From contig NZ_FSRL01000001.1 of the NCBI RefSeq assembly GCF_900142295.1, positions 2,480,001 through 2,544,000 of the forward strand: a DNA stretch of 64,000 nt, in the 5' to 3' direction. Below the pieces are notes generated by a model, which saw only the letters and a program-made list of their open reading frames with translations, did not search any database and was not told the DNA's origin. Each line of letters begins with the position of its first letter. Position 1 is the stretch's first letter. This document shows, piece by piece, positions 63,922 to 64,000 of the stretch. Source of the stretch: Vannielia litorea. Lineage in GTDB: Bacteria > Pseudomonadota > Alphaproteobacteria > Rhodobacterales > Rhodobacteraceae. Position numbers and translations under genes: made by a program.

Positions 63922-64000
63922 TCCACTTTAGGAGTCCATGCGTACGATAGCGTGCAGGTTTTGGCGCCGCGTTTCGTAACACATCCACCGCCCGAACGGC

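Overview
The window reads as chromosomal DNA of a marine-type alphaproteobacterium, most likely Rhodobacteraceae (Roseobacter group). The reasons are the high GC content, very dense gene packing with ATGA/TTGA stop-start overlaps, an unusual load of TRAP and tripartite tricarboxylate transporters, and moc-like, dadA, hydantoinase and split-metH genes of the type found there. No rRNA, CRISPR array or complete tRNA is visible. The taxonomic placement is an inference from gene content.

Layout. 1-2815 (minus): a peptide ABC transporter (permease cut by the window edge, binding protein) behind a membrane-type dipeptidase. 2971-7424: a rhizopine/inositol-like (moc) group with an SDR, an orphan sugar-ABC ATPase whose first strand looks replaced, a divergent MocD-like desaturase, an inositol-dehydrogenase gene broken by a one-base frameshift, and a MocE-like Rieske ferredoxin. 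7687-17582 (plus): a TAXI-TRAP transporter followed by a tightly coupled catabolic operon (Rieske oxygenase with bridging Glu, RidA, DUF1028, TMADH-like flavoenzyme, PLP decarboxylase, ArgE-type deacylase). I cannot assign its pathway, and it is the best candidate here for an undescribed catabolic system. 17648-20486: a class II amidotransferase and class V PLP enzyme, divergent from an Lrp regulator. 20493-24261: methionine synthase split into two overlapping genes. 24410-29386: an SH3 lipoprotein, then D-amino-acid dehydrogenase, RidA and a TRAP transporter. 29854-36554: LysR, FAD oxidoreductase, epimerase and hydantoinase B/A. 37042-43906: a 7TM histidine kinase, then a TRAP transporter with an amidase and a 52-residue membrane protein. 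44064-46981: tctCAB. 46967-48824: a methyltransferase and ATP-grasp-like pair. 49060-56692: a GntR-controlled TRAP operon with a ricin-like secreted protein, ALDH, GST and SDR. 56767-61154: MsrQ-like protein and an SDR/SnoaL/DUF2218 operon divergent from a LysR regulator. 61155-64000: a mobile-element boundary with a vgrG remnant, the 5' half of a tRNA-Gly gene cut after the anticodon loop, a tyrosine integrase and an unknown cargo gene of visibly lower GC.

How it works together. Most of the window is uptake plus first-step catabolism of nitrogenous or carboxylate compounds, each module with its own regulator. Three regulatory patterns stand out on reading across modules. (1) All four TRAP systems carry a strong GC hairpin without a T-run just after the binding-protein stop and before the permease start. 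The ABC and TTT systems do not. (2) A 48-nt bipartite motif with a covarying CAAG-TTCTG-CTTG-type inverted repeat lies upstream of both the dctP-ridA-dadA operon and the hyuAB operon, suggesting one regulon. (3) Three TTGGGATCCCAA palindromes, 74 and 63 bp apart centre to centre, separate the gntR gene from its TRAP operon.
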